Assembly (NCBI GenBank): GCA_020723365.1
Contig: DYJB01000042.1
Location: 1 to 13,164 of the forward strand
Source of the DNA: Candidatus Aquidulcis sp.
GTDB lineage: Bacteria > Chloroflexota > Anaerolineae > Anaerolineales > E44-bin32
Direction: 5' to 3'
DNA: 13,164 bases
Shown: positions 6,811-13,164 of the stretch, piece by piece
Numbering within the stretch: the stretch's first letter is position 1
How the letters are laid out: every line of letters begins with the position of its first letter
Translations under genes and position numbers: made by a program
The notes under the pieces: generated by a model
What the model was told of the DNA's origin: nothing
Seen by the model: only the letters and a program-made list of their open reading frames with translations
Database searches by the model: none

Positions 6811-8199
6811 CTAGACGCCCAGGTCCTTGGCCCAGGTCGAGTACTTCTCGACCAGGTCGGGGTTCTGTTCCTTCCACTTCATGGTGACGTCGTAGGCGTT
6901 CTGGCCCGCCTGCTCGCCGGTGTACTCACCGGAGATGATCTTCTGCGAGTTGACGAACATGGCGTCGGTCCAGAACACGCCCGGCATCAGGTTGGAGATG
7001 TAGGGGATGGTGTCGCCCTCCACCCACTTGGCGCGCAGCTCGCGCGTCGCCGCGTCCTCGATCAGGTTGGTGTCGAAGGACACGTCATTGGGGATGGCGC
7101 TGGCCATCTTCCACAGTGCCTCGACGCGCTCCGGATCGTGCGCGAAGCGCAGGAAGTCCGCCGCCGCTTCCTTGTTCTTGCTCTGCGACGAGATGCCCAG
7201 GCCCTGGCAGTCGGCGATGGGCTTGCCGGCCAGCTTGCCCACGCCGAAGGTCGGGAAGACCATGGTGCCGATCTTCTCGCTGCCGCCCATCAGGGAGATC
7301 TGCTTGCCCAGGATGGGGGCGACGATGGCCGTCATGGCGCCCTTCTCGGCGCCGAACAGGTCGATGCCCGGGTACAGGTCGATCGAGTTGATGTCGTCGT
7401 TGATGAACCCGGCATCCCACAGTTCCTTGAGCTTGGTCCAGTGCTCGTAGTAGCGCGGCTCACGCCAGTCGAGGTCGCCGATGAACAGGTTGATGGCGTC
7501 CCCGGGCGTGTCGAGGTTCTGGCCCAGGCCATGGCCCATGTACCACTCGCCCCACGGGCCGTCCTTGAGGCCGCCGACGATGGGCGTGAAGCCGGCCGTC
7601 TTGAGCTTGTCGCAGGCGGTCAGCATGTCGGCCCAGGTGGCGGGCGGCGTGTTGCCGTCCAGGGCGGCCTTGTCGAACATGTCCTTGTTGTACAGGTACA
7701 GAACGGCGCACGAGTACCAGCCCAGGCGGTAGGTCTGCCCCTCGTAGACCGAGAGCTGGGTGGGCTTGGTGGCGGCGATCTCCTCGGCGCTGAAGAAGTT
7801 GTCCAGCGGCTCGAGGTAGCCGAGCCAGGCGCTCTCCATGTGGTAGATGCCGTTCCACAGGAAGATGTTGTCGGGCGCGGCGTTGGCGGCCGAGGCCGTC
7901 TGGAATTCCGAGATCACCACCGCCGTGTCCATCAGCGTGGACTCGATGGTGTTGCCGCTCTTGGTCTTGTACAGGGCGGCCGTCTCATCGACCCACTTCT
8001 GCAGTCCCGGTGCTTCCGTCTCGCCCCACCACCAGAACTTGAGGTTCTGCCCGGTGGGCACTCCACCGGCGGCGGGCGTGGCGGCCGCCTTGGGACCGCA
8101 GGCGCCCAGGAGCGGCGACATTCCTGCCGCAGCCAGCCCGGTGCCGGCCATCTTGAGGAAGTCACGCCGGGTCAGGCCGCGTGCTCGGTAGCTAGACAT
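6811..8199 (-). CDS. Extracellular solute-binding lipoprotein, CUT1 sugar ABC type
   Basis: A 462-residue extracytoplasmic binding protein, a usual length for family-1-type sugar receptors. The N-terminus has a twin-arginine motif (TRRDFLK, 10-16), a short hydrophobic stretch, and a lipobox LGAC with Cys34. It is thus predicted to be exported, probably folded, and lipid-anchored. The mature part starts with an Ala/Pro linker and NLKFWWWGE (52-60); the many Trp and Tyr residues fit sugar stacking. GGGAGG precedes the ATG at 8199. It follows the peptidase gene after 145 bp and precedes the dehydrogenase and both permeases, the transporter it serves. Ligand class is inferred from the CUT1 permeases; a specific sugar cannot be named. 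Confidence 0.92.
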   Translation of the reverse strand: MSSYRARGLTRRDFLKMAGTGLAAAGMSPLLGACGPKAAATPAAGGVPTGQNLKFWWWGETEAPGLQKWVDETAALYKTKSGNTIESTLMDTAVVISEFQTASAANAAPDNIFLWNGIYHMESAWLGYLEPLDNFFSAEEIAATKPTQLSVYEGQTYRLGWYSCAVLYLYNKDMFDKAALDGNTPPATWADMLTACDKLKTAGFTPIVGGLKDGPWGEWYMGHGLGQNLDTPGDAINLFIGDLDWREPRYYEHWTKLKELWDAGFINDDINSIDLYPGIDLFGAEKGAMTAIVAPILGKQISLMGGSEKIGTMVFPTFGVGKLAGKPIADCQGLGISSQSKNKEAAADFLRFAHDPERVEALWKMASAIPNDVSFDTNLIEDAATRELRAKWVEGDTIPYISNLMPGVFWTDAMFVNSQKIISGEYTGEQAGQNAYDVTMKWKEQNPDLVEKYSTWAKDLGV

Positions 8200-8237
8200 G
8201 GTTCCCTCCCTGAAGGTTGATGATCCCTTGCTCGTAT

Positions 8238-8255
8238 CCGGGCCGCTTGGCCCGG
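8238..8255 (-). promoter_or_regulatory. Small stem-loop in the peptidase-to-binding-protein gap
   Basis: A perfect 7-bp GC stem (8238-8244 with 8249-8255) with a four-base loop lies in the 145-bp gap upstream of the binding-protein gene. No U-run follows it on the minus strand, and I found no convincing internal promoter. It may affect the stability or processing of the polycistronic message. Short GC palindromes are frequent in such DNA, so the call is weak. Confidence 0.3.
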
Positions 8256-8344
8256 GGCGGAACGCCGATCCTCACTCCACAATCTCCCCGCCGTCGGCCT
8301 CCTTTCCCTTCTTCTTGACCTCCTGGTGTCTCAGACTCGGCGCC

Positions 8345-9466
8345 TCAATCTCTCAAGTGCGTGGTCAGGACGTCGCACCCGTCCGGCGTGACCACGACCA
8401 CGTGTTCCAGTCGAACGCCGCCGACGCCGGGCACGTAGATCCCCGGCTCGATGGCGATCACCATCCCGGCTTCCAGGCTGCGCGTATTGTAGGGCACCAG
8501 GCGCGGTTCCTCGTGGTAGGAAGCGCCCAGCCCGTGGCCGGAATGGTGGGGATAGACCTCGTAGCCGCTCTGGCGGATCGCGGCGCGCAGAAGGGCATCC
8601 AGTTCACTAGCCATGACGCCTGGACGGACGGCGTCGACGCCGCGCCGCAGCGCAGCGTGGACGAGGGAGTAGATCTTTGCCAGCTCCGGCGGCCGCTCGC
8701 CGACGAAATGCGTGTCGGTGTTGTCGCCCCAGTAGCCGTCGACCCGCGGGACGAAGTCGAGGATGAGCGGATCACCGGGCTGCAGGACGTACGGCCCAGG
8801 CAGCCCTCCGATCTCCGCCGTGCGCTTGCCGCCTACCAGATCGACTAGGACGGGCAAGCGTGTCCCCAGGGTGACCTCAAGCTCGGCCTTGAGCGCGCCC
8901 CACAGCTCGATCTCCGATTGGCCGGCGCGGGCGTGCCGGCGCGCGTACGCTTGCGCCGCGTCGCAAAGGCGCACGGCCGCGCGTATCCGCGCCAGCTCTT
9001 CCGGCGTCTTGACGGCCCGATCGGAGTCGAAGGCGCCGTCCAGCGCGACCAGCGCGGCCTTCGGCAGCGCGGCGCTGAAGGCGGTCAGCAGCGGCGCGGG
9101 CAGGCCGTCGAACTCCAGGCCCACGCGCCCGCGCAGCCCGCTCGGGGCGCCCAGCATGGCCGCCAGGCCGGCCGTCATGTGGGCCGCATTCGCCAGCGGC
9201 TCGTCGATCGTGTAGCCGACGTACTCGACGACCTGCGCGCCGCTGGCGCTGGCCGCACCGGACTCGAGGTTCGAGGCCAGCAGCTGCAGGGAGGCCGGGG
9301 TGACCCAGCAAAGGGCAGGCCCAGCCTCGAAGGGACTGGGCCCGGCCTGTATCGGCGGCGCATATCCGGTGAGCCACGTGATCGTGGCCGGATTGGAAAA
9401 CAGAACGGCCTCCAGGCGCTGACTCCGCAGCAGTTGGCGGACACGATGGACGGCGTGCTCGTTCAT
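8345..9466 (-). CDS. M24-family metallopeptidase (Xaa-Pro peptidase/creatinase superfamily)
   Basis: A 373-residue cytoplasmic protein with an N-terminal creatinase-like domain (about 1-150) and a C-terminal pita-bread catalytic domain. All five expected dinuclear-metal ligands are visible: Asp237 (LILDF), Asp248 (YWGDNTDT), His311 (SGHGLG), Glu340 (AIEPGIY) and Glu354 (RLEH). This favours an active peptidase over creatinase, which lacks metal ligands. Family members cut Xaa-Pro bonds; some relatives hydrolyse other amide or amidine bonds. ATG 9464-9466 has GGAGAGG 9 bases upstream. A TTG at 9473-9475 in frame would add three residues but lies almost on the ribosome site. It is the first gene of the leftward operon, ahead of the transporter, so a dipeptide-like or amide-linked substrate is conceivable. 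Confidence 0.88.
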   Translation of the reverse strand: MNEHAVHRVRQLLRSQRLEAVLFSNPATITWLTGYAPPIQAGPSPFEAGPALCWVTPASLQLLASNLESGAASASGAQVVEYVGYTIDEPLANAAHMTAGLAAMLGAPSGLRGRVGLEFDGLPAPLLTAFSAALPKAALVALDGAFDSDRAVKTPEELARIRAAVRLCDAAQAYARRHARAGQSEIELWGALKAELEVTLGTRLPVLVDLVGGKRTAEIGGLPGPYVLQPGDPLILDFVPRVDGYWGDNTDTHFVGERPPELAKIYSLVHAALRRGVDAVRPGVMASELDALLRAAIRQSGYEVYPHHSGHGLGASYHEEPRLVPYNTRSLEAGMVIAIEPGIYVPGVGGVRLEHVVVVTPDGCDVLTTHLRD

Positions 9467-9543
9467 GCCGGGCAACCTCTCCTCACACCGTGTCCTCCGC
9501 TTGGCGATCTCGGGACGCGGCGCATAAGGTTGTCATCGCGCTC

Positions 9544-9610
9544 GGCCGCCTGGGGCGGCCATCGGGTGGTGATGCCGAGCCCAACCGCTCTACCGCCCAG
9601 CCGCCTGGGC
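9544..9610 (-). promoter_or_regulatory. Structured 5' leader of the peptidase/transport operon
   Basis: Two perfect hairpins fall inside the long leader. One has a 7-bp stem, 9544-9550 with 9554-9560, and a 3-base loop. The other has a 6-bp stem, 9595-9600 with 9605-9610, and a 4-base loop. A larger 7-bp pairing of 9540-9546 with 9574-9580 (GCTCGGC/GCCGAGC) is mutually exclusive with the first hairpin. Alternative pairing suggests, but does not prove, leader-level control. I do not recognise a known riboswitch class. Confidence 0.3.
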
Positions 9611-9665
9611 TCGCCGGGAAGAGCGCCCGAGACCATGGCGTCCTCGTCATTCCCGGGCCAAGAAT

Positions 9666-9677
9666 GGAAACGATTGC
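9666..9677. promoter_or_regulatory. LacI-type operator-like palindrome, site 4
   Basis: GGAAACGATTGC differs from site 3 at one base and keeps the central CG and flanking AA/TT symmetry. It begins 11 bp downstream of the -10 box of the leftward promoter, at about +5 to +16, a repressor-like position for the transport operon. Confidence 0.6.
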
Positions 9678-9688
9678 GGTCTGGCGCC

Positions 9689-9718
9689 ATGATAGCACAG
9701 CAATTCCGGGCAAGTCAA
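9689..9718 (-). promoter_or_regulatory. Promoter of the peptidase/transport operon
   Basis: On the minus strand TTGACT (9713-9718, 5 of 6) is followed by an 18-bp spacer and TATCAT (9689-9694, 5 of 6). The predicted start is near 9682, giving a leader of about 215 bases to ATG 9466. No other good promoter is visible down to the URO-D-like gene, so this one probably drives all seven genes. Confidence 0.6.
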
Positions 9719-9811
9719 CAGCCGACGGGACCGCCGCCGCCCAGGCATGCCTGACACCTGCCTGCCGGAGAGGTCGACTCAACCGATCTCCCTGGCGGTG
9801 TCAGGCTCCTC

Positions 9812-9840
9812 TTGACGACTGCCATGCGCTATGCTATCGT
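9812..9840 (+). promoter_or_regulatory. Promoter of the isomerase/transaldolase operon
   Basis: TTGACG (9812-9817, 5 of 6) is followed by a 17-bp spacer and TATCGT (9835-9840, 4 of 6). The predicted start near 9847 lies just before operator-like site 5, giving the same layout as the other three promoters. Confidence 0.55.
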
Positions 9841-9848
9841 GGATTTGT

Positions 9849-9860
9849 GCAATCGTTCTC
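9849..9860. promoter_or_regulatory. LacI-type operator-like palindrome, site 5
   Basis: GCAATCGTTCTC reads GAGAACGATTGC on the minus strand. It shares AACGATTGC with site 3 and site 4 and GAGAACG with site 1. It starts 8 bp after the -10 box. One half-site is a perfect match and the other is degenerate. Confidence 0.5.
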
Positions 9861-9934
9861 ATAGGACGGCCCTGAAGTGGCGGCCGTCGACCGCGCCCCG
9901 GGGCGGCTGAGAACTCTGCTTGGAGCACACCGTG

Positions 9935-10759
9935 ATGCGCCTGGCGCTCGCCGTCCAGACCCCCGACGTTTCCCTCGCCCTCCCGGTCGCCCTGCTCTCT
10001 GGCACCTGGCCGGAGAAGCTCGACCGGGCGGCCGCCCTCGGCGTCGACGGATTGGAGCTGATGACCGCCGATCCCCACGGTTTGCAGCCGCGCCGAATGC
10101 GCCAGGACCTGGAGTCCCGCGGCCTGAACGCCGTAGCCATCGGCAGCGGCGCCGCCGCCATGCAGGCTGGTCTGACCTTGCTGCATGCCGATGCCGCCGT
10201 TGCCGCTCGCGCCGCCACGCGCCTGGACGAGTTGACAGCCTTCGCCGCTGAAGTCGGAGCGCCGCTGGTCACGATCGGCAGCTTTCGCGGCCGCCTGGCC
10301 GGAGCCGGGGCCGGCGCCCGTGAGCGCCTGGCCGACGCGCTGCGCCTGGCCGCCGAACGAGCCGCCGCCCTCGGCGTCCGCCTGGCGATCGAACCCCTCA
10401 ATCGTTACGAAGCGGACCTGATCAACACCGCCGAAGAGGGTCTGGCCTTCGTCGACTCGGTTGGTCATGCCTCGCTCGGCCTGCTGCTCGATACTTACCA
10501 CGTGAATATCGAGGAGTCGTCCTGGGAGGCTCCCATCCGGCTCCTGATGCGGGCCGGCAGGCTCTGGCATGTGCATCTGGGCGACAACAACCGCCTCGCC
10601 CCGGGTGACGGCATGATCGATTTCGGCGCGCTGGTGCGCACTCTGCGCGCCGCCGGCTACGACGGCGCACTGTCCGCCGAGCTTCTGGCGCGCCCGGACC
10701 CCGACACGGCCGCACGCCGTACCGTCGAGCACATGCGCCCGCTGCTGGAGGATGCCTGA
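9935..10759 (+). CDS. Sugar isomerase/epimerase, TIM barrel, D-tagatose 3-epimerase-like
   Basis: A 274-residue protein of the xylose-isomerase-like TIM-barrel (AP endonuclease family 2) superfamily. The metal-site residues fall where D-tagatose/D-psicose 3-epimerases have them: Glu153 in IEPLNRYE, Asp186 and His189 in LLDTYHVNIEE, His212 in WHVHLGD, and Glu249 in SAELL. This favours keto-sugar epimerisation at C3, though hydroxypyruvate-isomerase-like or inositol-pathway activities share the fold. ATG 9935 and an in-frame GTG at 9932 both lie behind GGAG (9922-9925), at 9 and 6 bases respectively; I prefer ATG. It is the first gene after the regulated promoter. Its stop overlaps the next start by one base (TGATG), indicating coupling. 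Confidence 0.87.
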   Translation: MRLALAVQTPDVSLALPVALLSGTWPEKLDRAAALGVDGLELMTADPHGLQPRRMRQDLESRGLNAVAIGSGAAAMQAGLTLLHADAAVAARAATRLDELTAFAAEVGAPLVTIGSFRGRLAGAGAGARERLADALRLAAERAAALGVRLAIEPLNRYEADLINTAEEGLAFVDSVGHASLGLLLDTYHVNIEESSWEAPIRLLMRAGRLWHVHLGDNNRLAPGDGMIDFGALVRTLRAAGYDGALSAELLARPDPDTAARRTVEHMRPLLEDA

Positions 10760-11598
10760 TGCGCCTAAGCTGCCTTCCGGTTTCCTTCTTTGCCGAGATC
10801 ATCGACGGGCGCATGCCGGTCGCCGAATGGGCGCGCCTGGGCTGCAGCCTCGGCCTGGACGCCATCGACCTGAGCATCCTCTTCGTCCAGCCGCGCACCA
10901 CGGAGCACGCTCGGCTCCTGCGTACCCAGATCGAGGACGCCGGCAGCCGGGTGGCCATGATTACGACCTACCCGGACTTCACCCACCCCGACCCGGCGCA
11001 GCGCCGCAAGGAGCTTGATCTGGCGATCGAGACGGTCGATGTGGCGGAGGCGCTCGGCGCCGATCTGATCCGCGTCACAGCCGGGCAGGCACACCCGTCC
11101 ACGGCGCGCGCCGACGGCATCGCCTGGGCCACTGAGGGCCTCTCGAGTCTGGTCGAGGCCGTGCACGACCGCCCGGTCTGGCCGGTGTACGAGAACCACG
11201 CCAAGCCGGGCGCCTGGGAGTACACCGACTTCTCAACCCCGCCCGAGATCTTCCTCGAGATCGCCCGCAACACCGCCGCCTGTGGTCTGGGCATCAACTT
11301 CGACACCGGCAATGCCGCTTCCTTCCACGCCGATCCGCTGGCCATGCTCGACCAGGTGATCGACCGCGTCGTCAGCGTGCACGTCTCCGACACCGCCGTC
11401 TTCGGCGAATTGAAGCCGGTCGAGATCGGGACCGGCATCGCCCCCATCGCCGCCTGCCTCGATAGGCTGGTGGCGCACGGTTGGGACGGGTGGCTGTGCA
11501 TGGAGGAGGCCTCCTTCCAGGGCCAGCAGGGCATTGCCGCCGCCGCCCGCTTCGTGCGCCTCGCCTGGCAGCAGACGCGCACCGCCGCGTCGGGGTAA
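10759..11598 (+). CDS. Sugar phosphate isomerase/epimerase family TIM-barrel protein
   Basis: A 279-residue second member of the xylose-isomerase-like TIM-barrel superfamily, only distantly like the gene before it. Likely metal ligands are Glu145 in YENH, Asp182 in NFDTGN, His208 in SVHVSD, and Glu249 or Glu250 in MEEAS. DTGN and VHVSD-type motifs occur in many sugar isomerase/epimerase genes of unknown substrate found in catabolic operons. The ATG shares its A with the stop of the preceding gene, so it depends on translational coupling. It is followed after 10 bp by the transaldolase-like gene. The family is clear; the reaction (isomerase, epimerase or dehydratase-like) cannot be told from sequence. 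Confidence 0.85.
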   Translation: MRLSCLPVSFFAEIIDGRMPVAEWARLGCSLGLDAIDLSILFVQPRTTEHARLLRTQIEDAGSRVAMITTYPDFTHPDPAQRRKELDLAIETVDVAEALGADLIRVTAGQAHPSTARADGIAWATEGLSSLVEAVHDRPVWPVYENHAKPGAWEYTDFSTPPEIFLEIARNTAACGLGINFDTGNAASFHADPLAMLDQVIDRVVSVHVSDTAVFGELKPVEIGTGIAPIAACLDRLVAHGWDGWLCMEEASFQGQQGIAAAARFVRLAWQQTRTAASG

Positions 11599-11608
11599 GG
11601 CGCACACC

Positions 11609-13164
11609 ATGGCCAACACCAAGCCCGCTCTTCCGCGCCACGACAGCGAAAGCCTGCGCCGGCGGCTGCGTGAGGAACTCACGCATGCCCGCAGTCAGGC
11701 GCGCCGCGATCTGCTCCCCTGGATCCGGTCGGGGGCGGTTGAGCCGGCGCTGGATCACCTGATCTTCTACGCCGAGCCGGCGGCCTTCACCGCCGCCGCG
11801 CCGGACCTGCTGGCGCGTCTTGCGACGGCCTTCGGCAGCGCCGGACCCGAAGCCCGCCTCCACAGCCTGCGCTTCACCGCCGAGCTGGCGCTGCGGCTGA
11901 ACTCGCTCCTGCCGGCCTGGAACCTGTGCAACGCCTCGCTCTATCCTGCCGCCGCGCTGGCGGGCGCAGATGTCCGCCGTGTGGCCAAGGGCGCCCTCAC
12001 CCAGGCGCTCTCGCTCGCCCAGGACGCCCCCGAAGCCCGCCAGACGCTGCTCGCCGGGTGGCTTGCCGAGACGACCGCCCGCTTCCGCGCCGAAGCCGCG
12101 GAAGACCCCGAAGCCGAAGCTCGCGCCTTCGTCGGCGACTCGATCGGCGACTACGTTGAAGCCGTGGGGGACAGCGTCGCCGCCAGCAACCTGCGCCGCA
12201 TCGCCGACCTGCGCTGGGTCGGCGGGACGCGCACGGAGATCAGCAACGACTACGCGGCGTTCCTTCCGTACACGCTGCTCCTTGGAGCCAGCTTCGTCAC
12301 CTGCAACCCTCCGCTGGTCGACCTGGCCTGGAAGGCGGAGCCGGAGAAATGGGATCCGGTGATTGACGGCCTGGTCGCGGCGCAGCGCAAGGCCGATGGC
12401 GATACGCTGGCGCGGCTGGTGACGCTCGAGATCGTGCTGGCCAACATGCGCCGCCTGCGGCCGATCTTCCTGCTCACCGAAGGCCGCATGGGCTGCGTCA
12501 GCCTGCAGGTGAACCCGAAGCGGCACGACGATGCCGAGACGATGCTGCGCGATGCCGGCGCGCTGTACGCCGAGCTCGAGCGCCGATTGGACGGCGGCGT
12601 GCCGAACGTCGTGTTCAAACTGCCCGGCACGCAGGCCGGGCTGGAGGCCTGCCGGGCGCTGACGGCGTCCGGCATCGGGGTGACGATCACGCTCAACTTC
12701 GGGCTCTTCCAGCACTTGCCCTTCGCCGAGGCCATCTCCAGCGGGCAGGCGCTGTACTCGACGCTGGCGCACATGAGCGGCCGGCTGGCGTTCCCGGTGC
12801 GCGACGAACTGCTGGGCAAGATGGGCGAGCTGGAAGGGCAGGGATTCTCCGAGGGCCAGGTGCGGCTGGCGGCCGCCTGGTCCGGCGTGGCCGTGCTCAA
12901 ACGCCTGCAGCGCTGCCTGGCGGCACGCCAGGTGGATCCCGGCCGCGTCAAGCCGCTGATCGCCTCGCTCAGGGTCTACACCGATGAGGCCTACGCCGGC
13001 CTGCCTTCGCCGATCCCCGACATCACCGAGGTGCTCGGCGTCGGCATCCTGACCGTCTTCCCCAACGTGCGCCGGGCTTTCGACCGCCTGCCGCTCGTTC
13101 CCCTCGACGGCCAAAGCATCGAGACACCCGTGCCCGAGGAAGTGTTCTCCGTCCTGCGCCACTC
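11609..13164 (+). CDS. Transaldolase-like protein with long N-terminal extension, partial
   Basis: An open frame from ATG 11609 runs off the window with 518 complete codons. Residues 1 to about 200 form an Ala/Leu/Arg-rich, probably helical region that I do not recognise. The rest aligns by eye with transaldolases: FVTCNPPL (229-236) for the TTNP motif with Asn233, GRMGCVSLQVNP (292-303) for GRVSTEVDP, VVFKLPGT (334-341) with the Schiff-base Lys337, TITLNFGLFQ (359-368) for LTLLFS, and GRL (391-393) with the phosphate-binding-type Arg392. The acid-base Glu of transaldolases is Gln300 here, as in fructose-6-phosphate aldolase. Total length exceeds ordinary transaldolases (220-380). It starts 10 bp after the isomerase gene in the same operon. 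A shift to aldolase chemistry or loss of activity are both possible. I could not see a strong Shine-Dalgarno sequence. Confidence 0.75.
   Translation, partial: MANTKPALPRHDSESLRRRLREELTHARSQARRDLLPWIRSGAVEPALDHLIFYAEPAAFTAAAPDLLARLATAFGSAGPEARLHSLRFTAELALRLNSLLPAWNLCNASLYPAAALAGADVRRVAKGALTQALSLAQDAPEARQTLLAGWLAETTARFRAEAAEDPEAEARAFVGDSIGDYVEAVGDSVAASNLRRIADLRWVGGTRTEISNDYAAFLPYTLLLGASFVTCNPPLVDLAWKAEPEKWDPVIDGLVAAQRKADGDTLARLVTLEIVLANMRRLRPIFLLTEGRMGCVSLQVNPKRHDDAETMLRDAGALYAELERRLDGGVPNVVFKLPGTQAGLEACRALTASGIGVTITLNFGLFQHLPFAEAISSGQALYSTLAHMSGRLAFPVRDELLGKMGELEGQGFSEGQVRLAAAWSGVAVLKRLQRCLAARQVDPGRVKPLIASLRVYTDEAYAGLPSPIPDITEVLGVGILTVFPNVRRAFDRLPLVPLDGQSIETPVPEEVFSVLRH

Larger units (their letters stand above)
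9467..9934. other. Intergenic control region between two divergent operons
   Basis: This stretch of 468 bases separates the leftward peptidase/transport operon from the rightward isomerase operon. I see no gene in it. It contains one promoter with an operator-like site in each direction, listed separately. The predicted leftward leader is about 215 bases and holds two GC hairpins. The predicted rightward leader is about 88 bases. About 117 bases lie between the two -35/-10 units with no recognised motif. Confidence 0.6.

Noticed and set aside
6622..8220. A 532-codon plus-strand open frame across the binding-protein gene
   Set aside because: No recognisable domain and biased composition. It lies opposite two genes with unambiguous SDR and lipoprotein motifs.
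8200..8344. Small leader peptide upstream of the binding-protein gene
   Set aside because: The open stretch ending in a TGA, with a Lys-rich translation, has no ATG, GTG or TTG start with a ribosome site.
11372..13162. A 596-codon minus-strand frame at the right end
   Set aside because: It is antisense to the transaldolase-like frame, whose motifs (TCNP, VVFKLPGT, GRL) are specific. The minus frame is Gln/Gly/Arg-rich without motifs.

Overview
The window is GC-rich bacterial DNA, densely coding, with compact operons and textbook sigma-70-type promoters (TTGACT/TTGACG and TATAAT-like boxes). The solute-binding protein carries both a twin-arginine motif and a lipobox. Together with the mix of gene families (MttB-like and uroporphyrinogen-decarboxylase-like proteins beside sugar transport and isomerase genes), this fits an uncultured Chloroflexota (Anaerolineae-like) genome. 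That assignment is an inference from style and content, not from a marker gene. No rRNA, tRNA, CRISPR array, insertion sequence or integrase was seen.

Layout. (1) Positions 1-399 are an intergenic control region with two divergent promoter/operator modules. One points left, to a gene outside the window. The other points right, to an MttB-like (trimethylamine methyltransferase superfamily) gene at 400-1860. (2) On the minus strand, a seven-gene cluster reads from 9466 down to 1894: M24 metallopeptidase, ABC solute-binding lipoprotein, short-chain dehydrogenase, two ABC permeases, aldose 1-epimerase-like protein, and uroporphyrinogen decarboxylase (URO-D) family protein. (3) Positions 9467-9934 are a second divergent control region. 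(4) On the plus strand, from 9935 to the window end, come two adjacent TIM-barrel sugar isomerase/epimerase genes and a transaldolase-like gene cut by the window edge.

How it fits together. The locus looks like a catabolic island for a sugar or sugar derivative. A CUT1-type importer without its own ATPase in the window brings in the substrate. A mutarotase-like enzyme, an NAD-type dehydrogenase and two metal-dependent isomerases/epimerases would convert it, and a transaldolase/aldolase-like enzyme would handle the phosphosugar carbon skeleton. The MttB-like and URO-D-like proteins come from families that include corrinoid-dependent methyl transfer enzymes. This raises the possibility that the substrate is methylated. 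No corrinoid protein is present in the window, so this stays a hypothesis.

The most striking sequence signal is regulatory. A 12-bp LacI-type operator-like palindrome (consensus about GNRAACGATTGC) lies 3-11 bp downstream of the -10 box in all four promoters I could identify. A fifth copy overlaps a -35 box. This ties the methyltransferase gene, the transport operon, the isomerase operon and an unseen leftward gene into one probable regulon. The regulator is not in the window.
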